64,000 nucleotides of DNA from Eubacterium sp. ER2 (GCF_000765215.1 NZ_JPJE01000013.1:1-64000), one strand, 5' to 3'; shown: positions 9,144 to 17,201, numbered from the stretch's first letter. The notes: a model not told the origin generated them from the letters alone. Numbers and translations: made by a program.

Positions 9144-9409
9144 GAAACGACATATAATTACAATAAAATCAAAGATTTAGTTGAAATTATCTCGAAAAAG
9201 GGGTATGATATAAATGTTTTAGATACGATTTGCCGCACTGCAGACAGCGCGCAGATCATGCATGTAACAATACGTACTACATACAGACACTTGACGATTT
9301 TGATATGAATCAATTAAGGTCCGTGGAAACAGTAGGTATTACAGCAGGGGCATCCACGCCCAATAAAATAATTGAGGAGGTTCAAAATAATGTCAGAATT
9401 AACTTTTGA
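9144..9409 (+). pseudogene. ispH: Decayed remnant of ispH (HMB-PP reductase)
   Basis: Two pieces of IspH coding sequence survive. Piece 1 (about 9144-9256) reads ETTYNYNKIKDLVEIISKK then GYDINVLDTICRTADSAQ, matching the segment before the third iron-sulfur cysteine region. Piece 2 (9266-9409), in a different frame, reads NNTYYIQTLDDFDMNQL, then VGITAGASTPNKIIEEV and ends QNNVRINF-stop; VGITAGASTP is the IspH C-terminal signature. The N-terminal half and about 40 internal codons are gone, so no enzyme can be made. The stop overlaps the rpsA start region. The remnant is much richer in A+T than cmk. The organism must either carry another ispH or obtain isoprenoids another way. Confidence 0.88.
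9181..9209 (+). promoter_or_regulatory. Promoter-like sequence inside the ispH remnant, upstream of rpsA
   Basis: TTGAAA (9181-9186), exactly 17 bp, TATGAT (9204-9209). It lies about 180 bases before the rpsA start and no other strong promoter is seen closer. It may drive rpsA through a long leader made of dead ispH sequence. The match could be chance in AT-rich DNA. Confidence 0.4.
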
Positions 9410-10490
9410 ACAGATGTTGGAAGAGTCTTTTAAGACAATACGGAACGGGGAAGTGGTAGATGGTACAGTCATCGACGTAAAGCCTGATGAGATCATTTTA
9501 AATATAGGTTACAAGGCAGATGGCATCATTACGAGAAGCGAGTACACAAACGAGCCGAACGTGGATCTGACTACCATTGTGTCCCCTGGCGATACCATGA
9601 CAGCAAAGGTGTTAAAAGTAAATGACGGAGAAGGTCAGGTGCTGCTCACTTATAAACGGCTTGCGGCCGAGAAGGGAAACGAGCGTCTCAGAGAGGCATT
9701 TGAGAACAAGGAAGTGCTGAAGGCTCCTGTTACTCAGATCCTGGGAGGCGGACTTTCCGTTGTGATCGACGAAGCCAGAGTATTTATCCCTGCAAGCCTG
9801 GTTTCCGACACCTATGAGAAAGACCTGAGCAAATATCAGGATCAGGAGATTGAGTTCGTCATCAGCGAGTTCAATCCGAGAAGAAACCGCATTATCGGCG
9901 ACAGAAGACAGCTCCTTGTTGCCAGAAAGGCAGAGAAGCAGAAGGAACTTTTCGAGAAGCTACAGGTCGGCGACAGGATCGAAGGTACTGTGAAAAATGT
10001 GACAGATTTCGGCGCCTTTATCGATCTGGGCGGTGTGGACGGACTTCTCCACATCTCCGAGATGTCCTGGGGCAGAGTGGAGAACCCGAAGAAGGTATTC
10101 CAGGTTGGCGAGAAGGTGACTGTTCTCGTAAAGGATATCCACGACACAAAGATTGCCCTCAGCCTGAAGTTCCCGGAGACAAATCCCTGGGCCAACGCGG
10201 CAGAGGACTACGCTGTAGGAAAGATCATTACAGGCAGGGTTGCCCGCATGACAGACTTTGGCGCTTTTGTGGAGCTGGCTCCGGGTGTGGACGCGCTGCT
10301 TCACGTGTCACAGATTTCCAGAGCGCATGTCGACAAGCCGTCTGATGTCCTGACAGTGGGACAGGAGATCACAGCCAAGATCGTGGACCTCAACGAGGAG
10401 GAGAAGAAGATCAGCCTGAGCATGAAGGCTCTCGAGAACGCACAGCAGGCTGAGGAGGCTCCGGCTGAGGCAGAGGCTGAAGAGGAATAG
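9390..10490 (+). CDS. rpsA: Ribosomal protein S1 (RpsA-type, four S1 domains)
   Basis: 366 residues, shorter than the six-domain proteobacterial S1 but normal for Firmicutes. Four S1 RNA-binding repeats can be seen: about 18-88, 105-170, 190-258 (GTVKNVTDFGAFIDLGGVDG then LLHISEMSW) and 275-345 (GRVARMTDFGAFVELAPGVD then ALLHVSQIS). It binds mRNA and helps translation initiation. I chose ATG 9390, which has TGAGGAGG nine bases upstream, over an in-frame TTG at 9372. In some Clostridia IspH and S1 are fused; here the IspH remnant is in another frame. Its first ~20 codons are AT-rich like the remnant. Confidence 0.92.
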   Translation: MSELTFEQMLEESFKTIRNGEVVDGTVIDVKPDEIILNIGYKADGIITRSEYTNEPNVDLTTIVSPGDTMTAKVLKVNDGEGQVLLTYKRLAAEKGNERLREAFENKEVLKAPVTQILGGGLSVVIDEARVFIPASLVSDTYEKDLSKYQDQEIEFVISEFNPRRNRIIGDRRQLLVARKAEKQKELFEKLQVGDRIEGTVKNVTDFGAFIDLGGVDGLLHISEMSWGRVENPKKVFQVGEKVTVLVKDIHDTKIALSLKFPETNPWANAAEDYAVGKIITGRVARMTDFGAFVELAPGVDALLHVSQISRAHVDKPSDVLTVGQEITAKIVDLNEEEKKISLSMKALENAQQAEEAPAEAEAEEE

Positions 10491-10542
10491 ATATATCCGG
10501 ACATATCATTTCTTTTGAAATTATATAGCGAATTAAAAGATG

Positions 10543-10569
10543 GAGACTATGTTATAGTCTCTTTCTTTT
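10543..10569 (+). terminator. Rho-independent terminator after rpsA
   Basis: GAGACTAT (10543-10550) pairs with ATAGTCTC (10554-10561) across a three-base loop and is followed by TTTCTTTT. Confidence 0.75.
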
Positions 10570-10617
10570 CGTGTGAAGCATTGTTAAAAATGCGACAAGA
10601 TGTACTTCGAAATATAC

Positions 10618-10656
10618 AAAAAAAACGCCGGAAAACCTAGAAGAAACCGGTTTTTT
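10618..10656 (+). terminator. Second hairpin with T run upstream of rnfC
   Basis: A run of A (10618-10625) and CCGG (10628-10631) pair with CCGG (10647-10650) and a run of six T (10651-10656); CG at 10626-10627 is bulged. It could back up the rpsA terminator or act as an attenuator of the rnf operon. A clear rnf promoter was not identified; TATAGT occurs at 10661 and 10677 without a good -35 element. Confidence 0.4.
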
Positions 10657-10702
10657 CTTGTATAGTATATACAGATTATAGTAGGAAGGAAGGAAAAAAG
10701 AG

Positions 10703-12025
10703 ATGGCATTGTTGACATTTAAGGGTGGTATCCACCCGGATGATGGCAAGAGCCTGGCAAAAGACAAGGCTATTGTCGAAGTTAAGCCAAAGGGAAACCT
10801 GGTTTATCCGCTTTCTCAGCATATTGGCGCCCCGGCTTCTCCCATCGTTGTAGTGGGCGATCATGTATTAAAAGGGCAGAAGATCGCGGAGGCCGGCGGA
10901 TTTGTATCTGCCCCCATCTACGCCTCTGTCTCTGGTACAGTCAAGGCGATCGAGCCCCATTTCAACCCCACAGGGGCCAAGGTAAACTGCATTGTCGTTG
11001 AGAACGACGGCGAGTACGAGGAGGTTGAGTACGCTCCCGTAAAGCCTCTGGCCGATATGACCAAGGAAGAGATCCTAAACGCCATCGGTGAGGCCGGAGT
11101 TGTAGGTATGGGAGGCGCAGGCTTCCCCACAAGAGTGAAGCTCTCACCGAAGGAGCCGGAGAAGATCGACTATGTGATCGCGAACTGTGCGGAATGTGAA
11201 CCATACATAACAGCGGACTACCGCAGAATGATGGAAACACCGGAGCTGCTCGTGGGCGGCATGAAGGTGGTTCTTTCACTGTTTGACAACGCAAAAGGTA
11301 TTTTCGCGGTGGAGGACAACAAGCCGGACTGCATCGCCAAATTAAAGGAGCTTGTGAAGGACGAGCCCCGCATGGAAGTGATGGCGCTGAAGACAAAGTA
11401 TCCGCAGGGCGCTGAGCGCCAGCTCATCTACGCCACCACGGGAAGGGCGATCAATTCCTCTATGCTCCCGGCCGACGCGGGCTGCGTTGTGGACAACGTG
11501 GAGACCATGATCAATATTTACCAGGCTGTCGTGAAGGGACTTCCCTCCATGGAGCGCATTGTGACAGTCAGCGGAGACGCTGTGAACGAGCCGGGCAACT
11601 TCAAGGTCCTGTTTGGCACAAACCAGGCGGAGCTTGTGGAGGCAGCCGGCGGATTTAAGGGAGAGCCCAAGAAGGTGATCTCAGGCGGCCCCATGATGGG
11701 ATTTGCCATGTTCACACTGGACACTCCTGTCACAAAGACTTCTTCCTCCATTCTCTGTCTTTCCAGAGACGCGGTGGCAGAATTTGAACCAACAGCATGT
11801 ATCAACTGCGGAAGATGCGTAGACGCCTGTCCAAGCAGGCTCATCCCCTCCAGACTGGCAGACTACGCGGAGCACCACGATGAGGAGCAGTTCACAAAGC
11901 TGAACGGGCTGGAGTGCGTGGAGTGCGGATGCTGCAGCTATGTATGTCCTGCAAAGCGCCAGCTGAAGCAGTCTATTGGTTCTATGAGAAAGATCGCACT
12001 TGCGAACCGCAAGAAAAAGAAATAA
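10703..12025 (+). CDS. rnfC: Rnf complex subunit RnfC (electron transport, NADH-linked)
   Basis: 440 residues. RnfC is the peripheral subunit where NAD+ is reduced. The flavin/NADH-binding region contains GEAGVVGMGGAGFPTRVKL, and two ferredoxin-type cluster motifs follow: Cys366/369/372/376 (CINCGRCVDACP) and Cys405/408/411/415. The C-terminus ends in KKKK. RBS AGGAAGGAAAA precedes the ATG. It is the first gene of an intact rnfCDGEAB operon, the order seen in Clostridia, which couples reduced ferredoxin to NAD+ reduction and ion export. Confidence 0.96.
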   Translation: MALLTFKGGIHPDDGKSLAKDKAIVEVKPKGNLVYPLSQHIGAPASPIVVVGDHVLKGQKIAEAGGFVSAPIYASVSGTVKAIEPHFNPTGAKVNCIVVENDGEYEEVEYAPVKPLADMTKEEILNAIGEAGVVGMGGAGFPTRVKLSPKEPEKIDYVIANCAECEPYITADYRRMMETPELLVGGMKVVLSLFDNAKGIFAVEDNKPDCIAKLKELVKDEPRMEVMALKTKYPQGAERQLIYATTGRAINSSMLPADAGCVVDNVETMINIYQAVVKGLPSMERIVTVSGDAVNEPGNFKVLFGTNQAELVEAAGGFKGEPKKVISGGPMMGFAMFTLDTPVTKTSSSILCLSRDAVAEFEPTACINCGRCVDACPSRLIPSRLADYAEHHDEEQFTKLNGLECVECGCCSYVCPAKRQLKQSIGSMRKIALANRKKKK

Positions 12026-12054
12026 AGATTTTAGAGAGGAAGAGGTGAACAAAC

Positions 12055-13008
12055 GTGGAGAATTCATTTAATATTTCATCTTCACCACATATACGTTCCA
12101 AGGTGACCTCCGGCAATATCATGCTCATGGTAGTCATTGCGCTGCTCCCGGCAACCTTCTTCGGAGTGTACAACTTTGGACTGCCCGCCCTGATCATGAT
12201 GGTCAGCACAACGGCGGCTTCTGTGCTTACAGAATTTATCTATGAGAAACTGATGCATAAAAAGGTCACAGTGGGAGACTTCAGTGCGGTTGTCACTGGT
12301 ATGCTCCTTGGATTGAATATGCCGCCCACAGCCCCCTGGTGGATGGGCGCCCTGGGAAGCGTATTTGCAATCCTGATCGTAAAGCAGCTTTTCGGAGGAC
12401 TGGGACAGAACTTCATGAACCCTGCTCTGGGAGCCAGATGTTTCCTTCTGCTTTCCTTCACAGGTCCCATGACAAGCTTCGTCTATGACGGCATCACAGG
12501 TCCGACTCCCCTTTCCTATGTAAAGAGCGGGGCGCTGGATCAGGTGAACACCATGGACATGCTCATTGGAACCATTCCGGGAACCATCGGTGAGACATCC
12601 GTGATCGCCATCGTCATCGGTGCGATCTTCCTGATTCTGATGGGAGTCATCGATCTGCGCATCCCGGGTACATACATTGTAACCTTCGTGATCTTTGTGG
12701 GAATTTTCGGCCATGTGGCACATCCGGAGATCGGATTTTTCGATCCCACCTACCTGACAGCCCACCTGTGCGGCGGTGGCCTTATGCTGGGCGCCTGGTT
12801 CATGGCGACAGACTACGTCACCTCCCCCATCACGAAGAAGGGACAGTACCTGTACGGCATCTGCCTCGGCGTTCTGACCGGCCTGTTCCGTATTTTCGGC
12901 GGGTCTGCTGAGGGCGTCTCCTACGCCATCATCATCAGTAACCTTCTGGTTCCGCTGATCGAGAAGGTTACTCTTCCAAAACCGTTTGGCAAAGGAGGAG
13001 AGAAATAA
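12055..13008 (+). CDS. rnfD: Rnf complex subunit RnfD (FMN-binding membrane subunit)
   Basis: 317 residues, polytopic membrane protein (about 9-10 segments). Starts with GTG preceded by AGAGGAAGAGGTG. The covalent FMN site in RnfD usually lies in a TGAT-type motif; here the equivalent is TGPTPLS with Thr151 as the likely acceptor, so Ala is replaced by Pro. Gene stop and the rnfG start share one base. Works with RnfG, RnfE and RnfA in moving electrons through the membrane. Confidence 0.95.
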   Translation: MENSFNISSSPHIRSKVTSGNIMLMVVIALLPATFFGVYNFGLPALIMMVSTTAASVLTEFIYEKLMHKKVTVGDFSAVVTGMLLGLNMPPTAPWWMGALGSVFAILIVKQLFGGLGQNFMNPALGARCFLLLSFTGPMTSFVYDGITGPTPLSYVKSGALDQVNTMDMLIGTIPGTIGETSVIAIVIGAIFLILMGVIDLRIPGTYIVTFVIFVGIFGHVAHPEIGFFDPTYLTAHLCGGGLMLGAWFMATDYVTSPITKKGQYLYGICLGVLTGLFRIFGGSAEGVSYAIIISNLLVPLIEKVTLPKPFGKGGEK

Positions 13009-13592
13009 TGAACAAGATCATAAAAAATACAATTATCCTTACAGTAATTACATTGGTTTCCGGACTTCTTCTGGGACTGGCCTATGAGGTCACAAAGGAT
13101 CCCATTGCCCAGTCTGAAGAGAATGCCAAGAGAGAGGCCTGGCAGGCTGTGTTCCCGGACGCGGACCTTACTGCCTTTGAGGAGACGGATGTGGACACCG
13201 ATGTGGCGGATCAGGTGATCGCTGATCTTGGCATTGACGCCACAATCGATGAGGTCTGCACAGTGGACGGCGGCGACACCGGCTATGTTATCACTGCCAC
13301 AGACAGCGAGGGATACGGCGGCGACATTCAGGTTGTTGTGGGCATCACAGCGGACGGCACGGTGAGCGGTATTTCCTTCCTGTCCATCAGCGAGACCGCG
13401 GGTCTTGGAATGAACGCCCAGAACGAGTCCTTCTACGGCCAGTATGTAGGTGTACAGACAGACCATTTCTATGTATCTAAAGACGGCGGCGAAGGCGAGC
13501 CAATCGATGCCATCAGCGGCGCCACCATTACATCAAGGGCAGTGACAGGTGCGGTGAACGCGGCACTTGGTTACTTCCAGAATGAGTTTTAG
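13008..13592 (+). CDS. rnfG: Rnf complex subunit RnfG (covalent FMN protein)
   Basis: 194 residues. One N-terminal membrane anchor (about 7-27), then an extracytoplasmic FMN-binding domain. SGATITS near the C-terminus places the flavinylated threonine at Thr173; ApbE, encoded 3.6 kb downstream, is the enzyme that attaches FMN there. The middle region is rich in Asp and Glu. RBS GGAGGAG sits before the ATG. Twelve bases separate it from rnfE. Confidence 0.95.
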   Translation: MNKIIKNTIILTVITLVSGLLLGLAYEVTKDPIAQSEENAKREAWQAVFPDADLTAFEETDVDTDVADQVIADLGIDATIDEVCTVDGGDTGYVITATDSEGYGGDIQVVVGITADGTVSGISFLSISETAGLGMNAQNESFYGQYVGVQTDHFYVSKDGGEGEPIDAISGATITSRAVTGAVNAALGYFQNEF

Positions 13593-13604
13593 GAGGTAGT
13601 TGAG

Positions 13605-14321
13605 ATGAATGAATGTGGCGAGAGACTGAAAAATGGTCTTATTGATGAAAATCCTATCTTTGTCCTGATGCTCGGCATGTGTCCCACACTTGCTGTCACA
13701 ACCTCAGCGACAAACGGTATCGGCATGGGGCTTTCCACGACATTCGTGCTTGTCATGTCCAACATGCTGATCTCCATGCTGCGAAAGATCATACCGGACT
13801 CTGTCCGTATGCCTGCGTTTATCGTAGTCGTGGCATCCTTTGTAACAGTTGTTGACTTTATGATGGAAGGCTTTACGCCTGCCCTCTATGATTCACTTGG
13901 AATTTATATTCCTCTGATCGTTGTAAACTGTATCATCCTGGGCCGCGCTGAGAGCTATGCCTCCAAGAATAAAGTGCTTCCCTCTATCTTTGACGGACTG
14001 GGAATGGGACTTGGATTTACAGTGGCCCTGATCGCCATCGGTATCGTCCGTGAGATCCTGGGCGCCGGACAGATCTTTGGATACCAGATTCTTCCTCTGG
14101 CTGACGCGGCTACAGGAAAAGCGGGCTATACACCCATTACCATCTTCATCCTTGCTCCGGGCGCGTTCCTCGTTCTTGCAGGTCTTGCCGCTCTCCAGAA
14201 CAAAGTGAAGATCAACATGGAGAAGAAGGGCAAGGACGCATCCAAGATCCAGTCAGGCTGCGGCGCGGACTGCGCTACATGCGGCGGATGTCCTTCAGCA
14301 GCCGGAAAAGATAAAGAATAG
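13605..14321 (+). CDS. rnfE: Rnf complex subunit RnfE with Cys-rich C-terminal tail
   Basis: 238 residues, about six membrane segments, homologous to RnfA. Members of this family carry paired cysteines that hold a membrane-embedded iron-sulfur centre with RnfA; LMLGMCPTLAVTTSA and VVNCIILGRAES are the conserved segments here. After the last membrane helix comes a soluble tail ending SGCGADCATCGGCPSA, with four cysteines in 11 residues, which is not part of the core fold and could bind metal or a cluster. RBS AGGAGGTAG upstream. Central gene of the operon. Confidence 0.94.
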   Translation: MNECGERLKNGLIDENPIFVLMLGMCPTLAVTTSATNGIGMGLSTTFVLVMSNMLISMLRKIIPDSVRMPAFIVVVASFVTVVDFMMEGFTPALYDSLGIYIPLIVVNCIILGRAESYASKNKVLPSIFDGLGMGLGFTVALIAIGIVREILGAGQIFGYQILPLADAATGKAGYTPITIFILAPGAFLVLAGLAALQNKVKINMEKKGKDASKIQSGCGADCATCGGCPSAAGKDKE

Positions 14322-14332
14322 GAGGGAAAACC

Positions 14333-14908
14333 ATGGGAGATTTGATTTTAATTGCAGTTGGCTCTGCGCTCGTGAGCAACGTGGTGCTCAGCCAGTTCCT
14401 CGGTATCTGTTCCTTCCTCGGTGTCTCCAAGAAGACGGAGACAGCTGTCGGCATGGGCGGAGCCGTTATCTTTGTTATCACACTGGCCTCCTTGGTGGCA
14501 GGCCTTTTATACCAGTTCATCCTTCATCCGCTGGGCTTTGACTATCTGAACACGATCGTGTTCATCCTGGTCATCGCGGCGCTTGTGCAGATCGTGGAGA
14601 TGTTCCTTAAAAAGTTCGTCCCCTCCCTCTACAATGCGCTGGGCGTTTATCTGCCCCTGATCACGACCAACTGCGCCGTGCTGGGCGTTGCCCTGAACAA
14701 CGTGCAGGATGGCTACAACATCCTGGAGGGTGTTGTAAACGGCTTCGCAACTGGCGTCGGCTATCTGATCGCCATCGTTCTGCTGGCTGGTATCAGAGAG
14801 AAAATGGAATACAATGATATTCCGGAGTCCTTTAAGGGGATGCCGATTGTCCTTCTCACATCCACACTGATGGCGATCGCATTCTTCGGGTTCTCCGGAC
14901 TGATATAG
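14333..14908 (+). CDS. rnfA: Rnf complex subunit RnfA
   Basis: 191 residues, six membrane segments, normal length. Conserved VVLSQFLGICSFLGVSKKTE and LITTNCAVLGVALNN contain the two cysteines thought to hold the [2Fe-2S] centre together with RnfE. RBS AGGAGGGAAAACC precedes the ATG, and 12 bases separate it from rnfB. Confidence 0.96.
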   Translation: MGDLILIAVGSALVSNVVLSQFLGICSFLGVSKKTETAVGMGGAVIFVITLASLVAGLLYQFILHPLGFDYLNTIVFILVIAALVQIVEMFLKKFVPSLYNALGVYLPLITTNCAVLGVALNNVQDGYNILEGVVNGFATGVGYLIAIVLLAGIREKMEYNDIPESFKGMPIVLLTSTLMAIAFFGFSGLI

Positions 14909-14920
14909 GAGGAAAAGAAA

Positions 14921-15712
14921 ATGAGTATGACAGGAATTATCTTGGCTGCAGTCATTGTAGGCGGTACTGGGTTATTCATCGGTATTTTCCTCGGACTTGC
15001 GGACAAGCAGTTTGCAGTAGAAGTTGATGAGAAAGAAGAGCAGATCCTGGGCGTGCTGCCGGGCAACAACTGTGGCGGCTGCGGTTACCCGGGATGCTCC
15101 GGACTGGCGGCGGCCATCTCCAAGGGAGAGGCTCCGGTAAACGCCTGCCCTGTGGGCGGCGCTCCGGTGGCAGCAAAGGTAGGCGAGATCATGGGCGTCG
15201 AGGCAGGAGAGCAGGTTCGTGAAGTGGCCTTCGTCAAATGCGCCGGCACCTGTGAGGTGGCAAAGCAGACATACAACTACAACGGATTACACGACTGCGT
15301 CATGATCAACATGATGCAGAACGGCGGCCCCAAGGCCTGTACCTTCGGCTGTCTGGGAGAGGGCTCCTGCGTGCAGGCATGTCCCTTTGACGCCATCCAC
15401 GTTGTGGACGGCGTGGCTGTAGTGGACAAGGATGCCTGCAAGGCCTGCGGCAAGTGCGTGGCTGTCTGCCCGCGCCATCTGATCGAGCTTGTGCCCTACG
15501 AGCAGAAGCATCTTGTGCAGTGCAGCTCCAGAGACAAGGGCAAGGATGTCATGTCCGTGTGCTCCGTCGGATGTATCGGATGTAAGATGTGCGAGAGAGT
15601 CTGCGAGTTTGACGCAGTCAAGGTGACAGACAACATCGCCCACATCGATCCTTCCAAGTGTACAAACTGCGGAAAGTGCGCAGAGAAGTGTCCGAAGAAA
15701 GTGATACTGTAA
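14921..15712 (+). CDS. rnfB: Rnf complex subunit RnfB (ferredoxin-accepting iron-sulfur protein)
   Basis: 263 residues. N-terminal membrane helix (about 5-25), then a 4Fe-4S domain with CGGCGYPGCSGLA, and several further Cys clusters: CPVGG, CAGTC, CTFGCLGEGSC plus CP, CKACGKCVAVCP, CSVGCIGCKMCERVC and CTNCGKCAEKCP. This many cluster motifs is usual for clostridial RnfB, which takes electrons from ferredoxin. RBS AGGAGGAAAAG. A small DUF2752 gene begins six bases after its stop. Confidence 0.95.
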   Translation: MSMTGIILAAVIVGGTGLFIGIFLGLADKQFAVEVDEKEEQILGVLPGNNCGGCGYPGCSGLAAAISKGEAPVNACPVGGAPVAAKVGEIMGVEAGEQVREVAFVKCAGTCEVAKQTYNYNGLHDCVMINMMQNGGPKACTFGCLGEGSCVQACPFDAIHVVDGVAVVDKDACKACGKCVAVCPRHLIELVPYEQKHLVQCSSRDKGKDVMSVCSVGCIGCKMCERVCEFDAVKVTDNIAHIDPSKCTNCGKCAEKCPKKVIL

Positions 15713-15718
15713 AAATTT

Positions 15719-16174
15719 ATGATAAGACATATCAGATCCAGTATAAAAATTTTCTGGGCGGATATGAGGAATGTAAAATGGGCGGTTATTTCGATAATCG
15801 CCTGTTTTCTGTTTCTCTATGTCCTGTTCGGCAGCATCTGTCCTGTGGCCTGTCTGACAGGTTTCCCCTGTCCGGCCTGCGGCCTGACCAGGGCGGGGAT
15901 CAGTGTCCTCACTCTCCGCTTTGCGGATGCCTGGGAGCTGCAGCCTTTTATCTACCCGATTCTGCTGTGGCTGGCTGCCGCCGCTGTGCAGAGATACTTC
16001 TGCCGCAGGAGGCGACTCTCCGTGTGGCTCAAATGGGCAGGCGCTGTCCTCATCTGCGGGATGGCTGTCTTCTACGCTGTGTCCATGTACAGGTATTTCC
16101 CGGACAGGGCGCCCTACCTATATCATTCAGATAATCTCCTCCAAAAGATTGTCATTTACAGACAATTATGGTAA
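15719..16174 (+). CDS. DUF2752 domain membrane protein
   Basis: 151 residues. The DUF2752 hallmark PCPACGLTRAGISVLTLRF is present near residues 50-68, preceded by CPVAC and one membrane helix (about 21-42); two more hydrophobic segments follow. Function of the family is unknown. It starts six bases after rnfB, so it is very likely the last gene of the rnf transcript. The RBS is poor at this ATG; an in-frame ATG at 15764 (MRNVKW) is an alternative. Confidence 0.75.
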   Translation: MIRHIRSSIKIFWADMRNVKWAVISIIACFLFLYVLFGSICPVACLTGFPCPACGLTRAGISVLTLRFADAWELQPFIYPILLWLAAAAVQRYFCRRRRLSVWLKWAGAVLICGMAVFYAVSMYRYFPDRAPYLYHSDNLLQKIVIYRQLW

Positions 16175-16215
16175 AATAACCGCAGATTGTTATATTTCTC
16201 AAGGAGGATGAACAA

Positions 16216-16842
16216 ATGGATAATAACTACAACAATCAGCCGGACAACGGACAGGACAATACATACTCCGGGAGCGGAGACGGCGCCGGAAGCTCTCAGA
16301 GCCAGCCGGAGCAGCAGTACACAGACCCAAATGCAGGCTACAGCAGCACAGACTATAACGGTGCGGGCGGCACGGAGGGCGCTGGCAGCCAGGGACAGAG
16401 CGGGTACTATAATCAGAATGGGCAGACCCAGTACCAAGATCAGAGCCAGTATCAGTACCAAAACTACAATTACAGCCAGAATTATAACCAGAACGGCCAG
16501 AGCTATAATCAGAATTACAACCAGAACTACAACTCAAACTATAATCAGAACTACAATCAGCAGTACGGCGGAAACGGCTACAACCCGCAGCAGTACGGCG
16601 GTATGGACACAAGCCCCATGTCTATGGGTGACTGGGTGCTCACCATCCTGGCCCTGATGATCCCCTGCGCGGGCATCATCCTCTACTTTGTGTGGGCCTT
16701 TGGGAAGAACGGCAACATCAACAGGAGAAACTACTGCCGCGCGGCTCTCGTCATTGAGCTGGTGATCATTATACTCTCCATCATCGTGATGGTCATCTTC
16801 GGAGCGGCTCTCTTTACAGCCTATCCGTCATACGGATATTAA
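16216..16842 (+). CDS. Asn/Gln/Tyr-rich low-complexity membrane protein
   Basis: 208 residues. Residues 1 to about 130 are almost only Asn, Gln, Tyr, Gly and Ser, with repeated YNQN units and no long hydrophobic stretch, so this half is disordered and prion-like in composition. Two membrane segments follow (MGDWVLTILALMIPCAGIIL and LVIELVIIILSIIVMVIFGA) separated by a loop with NRRNYCRAA. RBS AAGGAGG sits seven bases before the ATG. Proteins with a disordered N-terminus and this two-helix tail are seen in Lachnospiraceae, but function is unknown. It follows the rnf/DUF2752 genes and ends at its own terminator. Confidence 0.8.
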   Translation: MDNNYNNQPDNGQDNTYSGSGDGAGSSQSQPEQQYTDPNAGYSSTDYNGAGGTEGAGSQGQSGYYNQNGQTQYQDQSQYQYQNYNYSQNYNQNGQSYNQNYNQNYNSNYNQNYNQQYGGNGYNPQQYGGMDTSPMSMGDWVLTILALMIPCAGIILYFVWAFGKNGNINRRNYCRAALVIELVIIILSIIVMVIFGAALFTAYPSYGY

Positions 16843-16866
16843 TTTTTGAAAGTATGTAATCAGGAA

Positions 16867-16897
16867 ACGGTCAGTCCCCACAGAGCTGGCCGTTTTT
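16867..16897 (+). terminator. Terminator after the Asn/Gln/Tyr-rich gene
   Basis: ACGGTCAG (16867-16874) pairs with CTGGCCGT (16886-16893), one G-U pair, followed by five T. Confidence 0.8.
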
Positions 16898-16921
16898 CAT
16901 AAGCAGTATTGACAAGTAAAC

Positions 16922-17134
16922 TTGGCAATGATATTCAAGATAGTCCAGACAGAGTCTCCAGCAGACATCATATCGCTGCTGTTTTGCACTTCTGGCCTGG
17001 GATTCGCCTATGAGGGACTGAAGCTGAACCAAAAACATTCTCTCATAGCCGGTATTGTACTGCTGATATTGTCTGCCTGCTTTTTCTATATATTTTGTAT
17101 GGGGCTGTTCTATTTTGACGAACAGCAGATGTGA
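16922..17134 (+). CDS. Possible small membrane protein or gene fragment
   Basis: Up to 70 residues from a TTG, with two hydrophobic stretches (SLLFCTSGLGFAYEGL and IAGIVLLILSACFFYIFCMG) and the end FYFDEQQM. No RBS is visible at the TTG (16922) or the ATG (16928). The hydrophobic pattern looks like real membrane protein, so it may be the tail of a broken gene. The stop codon runs into a long hairpin. An overlapping minus-strand frame has no better support. Confidence 0.3.
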   Translation: MAMIFKIVQTESPADIISLLFCTSGLGFAYEGLKLNQKHSLIAGIVLLILSACFFYIFCMGLFYFDEQQM

Positions 17135-17192
17135 GAAGCCCCCTGTGTGAGAGACGCTGCAAAAGATAATGCCTCTCACGCAGGGAGCTTCT
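17134..17192 (+). other. 20-bp imperfect hairpin
   Basis: The 20-nt arms 17134-17153 and 17173-17192 match at 18 positions, with a G-U pair and one mismatch, around a 19-base loop. The right arm is not followed by a T run. It may be a transcript 3' end stabiliser placed before the terminator at 17202. Confidence 0.5.
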
Positions 17193-17201
17193 GTATTCAC
17201 T

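Noticed and set aside
16430-16600. Short repeated units resembling a repeat array
   Set aside because: They are in-frame YNQN codon repeats of a protein, with no spacers of constant length, so not CRISPR.
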